Of a DNA stretch of 33,878 nt, positions 32,591 to 33,878 are shown piece by piece. Below the pieces are notes generated by a model. It was not told where the DNA came from, did no database searches, and worked only from the letters and a program-made list of their open reading frames with translations. The number at the start of each line of letters is the position of its first letter. The first letter of the stretch is position 1. The DNA comes from JAPLDP01 sp964628285 (GTDB lineage Bacteria > Bacteroidota > Bacteroidia > Bacteroidales > JAGONC01): NCBI GenBank assembly GCA_964628285.1, contig CAZVNP010000034.1, forward strand, positions 1 to 33,878. The letters run 5' to 3'. The position numbers and the translations under genes were made by a program.

Positions 32591-32614
32591 AACCCCGAAG
32601 GGGTGACATGATTA
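32591..32614 (+). repeat. Hairpin repeat copy 4
   Basis: On the plus strand: AACCCCGAAGGGGTGACA followed by TGATTA. The stem ACCCC/GGGGT is perfect. Its last three bases are the TAA stop codon of the LytTR regulator on the minus strand. There the transcript would contain a CCCC-UUC-GGGG hairpin directly after the gene, possibly protecting or ending it. Confidence 0.75.
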
Positions 32615-33358
32615 AAACATTTCCCTGAGCTTTTTGTACCCCTCCTGGCTGGCACGCAGCTTCGCGCCGTTCTTCAGGACCACGAGGTGAGTATTCTTTT
32701 CGTAAAGTTCCACCGACGCAATGCTGTTGAAGTTGACGATATAGCTCCGGTGGATACGCAAAAAAGATCCCAGCGGCAGATGCTGTTCAAAGTACCTCAT
32801 TGTTTTCTCTTTCAGGTAGCGTCCCATTTCAGAATATATCATCACATAATCGTCCTGTGCTTCCAGGTAATGGATCTGGTCGACAGGTATGACGATGACC
32901 TTCAATCCGGAGCGTGTCACCACGCGGTCAAGGGTCTTTGGTGATTCATCCAGATGCTGTTGCAGGCGATTCAATGCCTGGTCGGATGCCGCTGTGTCAG
33001 CGAGCCTTATCCGGGCTTTTTCGACGGCCTGCAACAGCCTTTCTTTAGAGAACGGCTTGAGAAGGTAATCCACGGCATTCATCTCGAAGGCTCTGATGGC
33101 ATACTGGTCGTAAGCGGTGGTGAAGATAATGGCGGGTTTTTTGTCCAGCACCTCGAGCATCTCAAAGCCGTCGATTTTAGGCATCTGGATGTCGAGGAAC
33201 AGCAGCGCAGGTTCGTGCTCCTGGATGGCTTTCAGCGCCTCAAAGCCGTTTTCGCATTCGCCGGCGATCTCCACATCAGGGTGGCCGGCGAGATAATTTT
33301 TTATCAGAGCCCTGGCCAGGGGCTCATCGTCGATGATCAAAGCTTTAATCTTGTCCAT
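32612..33358 (-). CDS. LytTR-family response regulator
   Basis: 248 residues. The receiver domain (1-120) has the acidic pocket IIDDEP (Asp10 and Asp11), phospho-acceptor Asp56 in LLFLDIQMP, Thr80/81 and Lys101 in YLLKPFS. A linker leads to a LytTR DNA-binding domain (about 145-248) with VIPVDQIHYLEAQDDYVMIY and LRIHRSYIVNFNSI. Such regulators bind short direct repeats upstream of target genes. Its start overlaps the end of the LytS-type kinase by 14 bp, so the pair is one two-component system. Targets are not visible here, although the repeat cluster and T9SS gene follow directly. Confidence 0.95.
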   Translation of the reverse strand: MDKIKALIIDDEPLARALIKNYLAGHPDVEIAGECENGFEALKAIQEHEPALLFLDIQMPKIDGFEMLEVLDKKPAIIFTTAYDQYAIRAFEMNAVDYLLKPFSKERLLQAVEKARIRLADTAASDQALNRLQQHLDESPKTLDRVVTRSGLKVIVIPVDQIHYLEAQDDYVMIYSEMGRYLKEKTMRYFEQHLPLGSFLRIHRSYIVNFNSIASVELYEKNTHLVVLKNGAKLRASQEGYKKLREMF

Positions 33359-33878
33359 GTTGAGGTATGGTTAAACGGACCCTGAAGAGGTCATCGGATT
33401 TATCGATCTGTAAAAGGTTACTGCGGCCGAAGAGGGTCACCAGACGGTTCGCGACGTTCTTCAGGCCTGTCTTCGTCCCTTTTGTGATTCCCGCCGACGG
33501 GTCATAATTATTCGACAACACCAGGTGAAGGTCACCGTTCTTTAACCCGGCCGTGATGGTGACGGTCACCTTCTCGGTGGTTCCATAGACACCGTGCTTC
33601 ACGGCATTTTCTATCAGCGGCTGAAGGATCATCGCCGGCAACCGGCATGTCATGCATTGTGGTTCGATATCCGTGGTCAGCATCAGCCGCTCACCATAAC
33701 GCACTTTTTCGATGTCTAAGTACAGGCCGGTCTGGGCCAGCTCTTTCCCGAGGGTGCTCATGGTCTCGTCGGTCTGGCTGAGGGAGTAACGCATGAATTC
33801 CGACAGCTTGATGATCATGTCCTGTGCCTTGGCCGGGTCGGCGACGGTGAGGGCGCTAATGGAGTTGAGGCTGTTGAA
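33345..33878 (-). CDS. LytS/YehU-type sensor histidine kinase, C-terminal part
   Basis: This reading frame runs off the right edge of the window: 177 codons are seen and the first is FNSLNSISAL, the end of the His_kinase phospho-acceptor motif (usually HFLFNSLN). The histidine itself is just outside. The ATPase domain shows LQPLIENAVKHGVYG (N box) and KTGLKNVANRL (G box), followed by RVRLTIP. An internal ATG at 33818 is not the true start. Membrane and sensor parts are missing. It would phosphorylate the overlapping LytTR regulator. Confidence 0.93.
   Translation of the reverse strand, partial: FNSLNSISALTVADPAKAQDMIIKLSEFMRYSLSQTDETMSTLGKELAQTGLYLDIEKVRYGERLMLTTDIEPQCMTCRLPAMILQPLIENAVKHGVYGTTEKVTVTITAGLKNGDLHLVLSNNYDPSAGITKGTKTGLKNVANRLVTLFGRSNLLQIDKSDDLFRVRLTIPQHGQD

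Larger units (their letters stand above)
32223..32611. other. Non-coding region with a cluster of hairpin repeats
   Basis: 389 bp between the LytTR regulator gene and the T9SS gene. It holds a near-consensus promoter at 32247-32277 and four copies of a 24-27-bp hairpin repeat between 32365 and 32614. I see no open reading frame with family features. Confidence 0.75.

Noticed and set aside
32365..32614. CRISPR array from the repeated hairpins
   Set aside because: There are only four copies, in both orientations, with unequal repeat lengths and no Cas gene. It does not have array geometry.
33345..33818. Kinase gene starting at ATG 33818
   Set aside because: The frame stays open to the window edge and the upstream codons encode FNSLNSISAL, a conserved kinase motif, so the ATG is internal.

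Overview
The window looks like chromosomal DNA of a Bacteroidota (Bacteroidetes) bacterium, probably an uncultured Bacteroidales-like lineage. The signs are a DUF4290 gene directly upstream of murA, a MurA of the Bacteroidetes type with Asp at the active-site position, a protein with a type IX secretion (T9SS) sorting tail, a TonB-dependent receptor, a Reg_prop/Y_Y_Y sensor kinase, a LytS/LytTR pair, and promoters of the TAnnTTTG type with almost no Shine-Dalgarno sequences. Every gene I accept lies on the minus strand, so transcription runs from high to low coordinates. I see no tRNA, rRNA, CRISPR array, insertion sequence or phage gene.

Layout in transcription order. (a) 33878-32612: the end of a LytS-type histidine kinase, cut by the window edge, overlapping a LytTR response regulator. 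(b) 32611-32223: a non-coding stretch with four copies of a small hairpin repeat. (c) 32222-30598: an AT-richer two-gene unit, a T9SS-sorted protein and a small exported protein, joined by an ATGA overlap. (d) 30597-30255: a leader region with a strong -7 box, a palindrome and a 111-bp MITE-like element. (e) 30254-15869: six large genes with gaps of 50, 27, -4, 35 and 7 bp. They are a transmembrane STAND ATPase with WD40 repeats, a TonB-dependent receptor, a formyltransferase-like enzyme, a transporter-like membrane protein fused to HEAT repeats and a degenerate cyclic-nucleotide-binding fold, a giant sensor histidine kinase, and a small outer-membrane-like protein. This is the best candidate for an undescribed system: outer-membrane receptor, inner-membrane signalling ATPase, sensor kinase and transporter in one transcription unit.

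(f) 15728-12193: a UvrD/PcrA helicase and a membrane-bound class III adenylate cyclase. (g) 11966-7875: housekeeping genes DUF4290, murA, grpE and dnaJ, with two recognisable promoters and two different 7-bp tandem repeats flanking dnaJ. (h) 7793-3675: an ABC-2 exporter ATPase and permease, then a DAK2-DegV fusion that could be a one-chain fatty acid kinase. (i) 3543-37: an ADP-forming acyl-CoA synthetase and a PLP aminotransferase, which together would fit energy conservation from amino acids. The window starts in a hairpin repeat.

Functions come from reading motifs by eye. No database search was possible, so substrates and operon boundaries are inferences.
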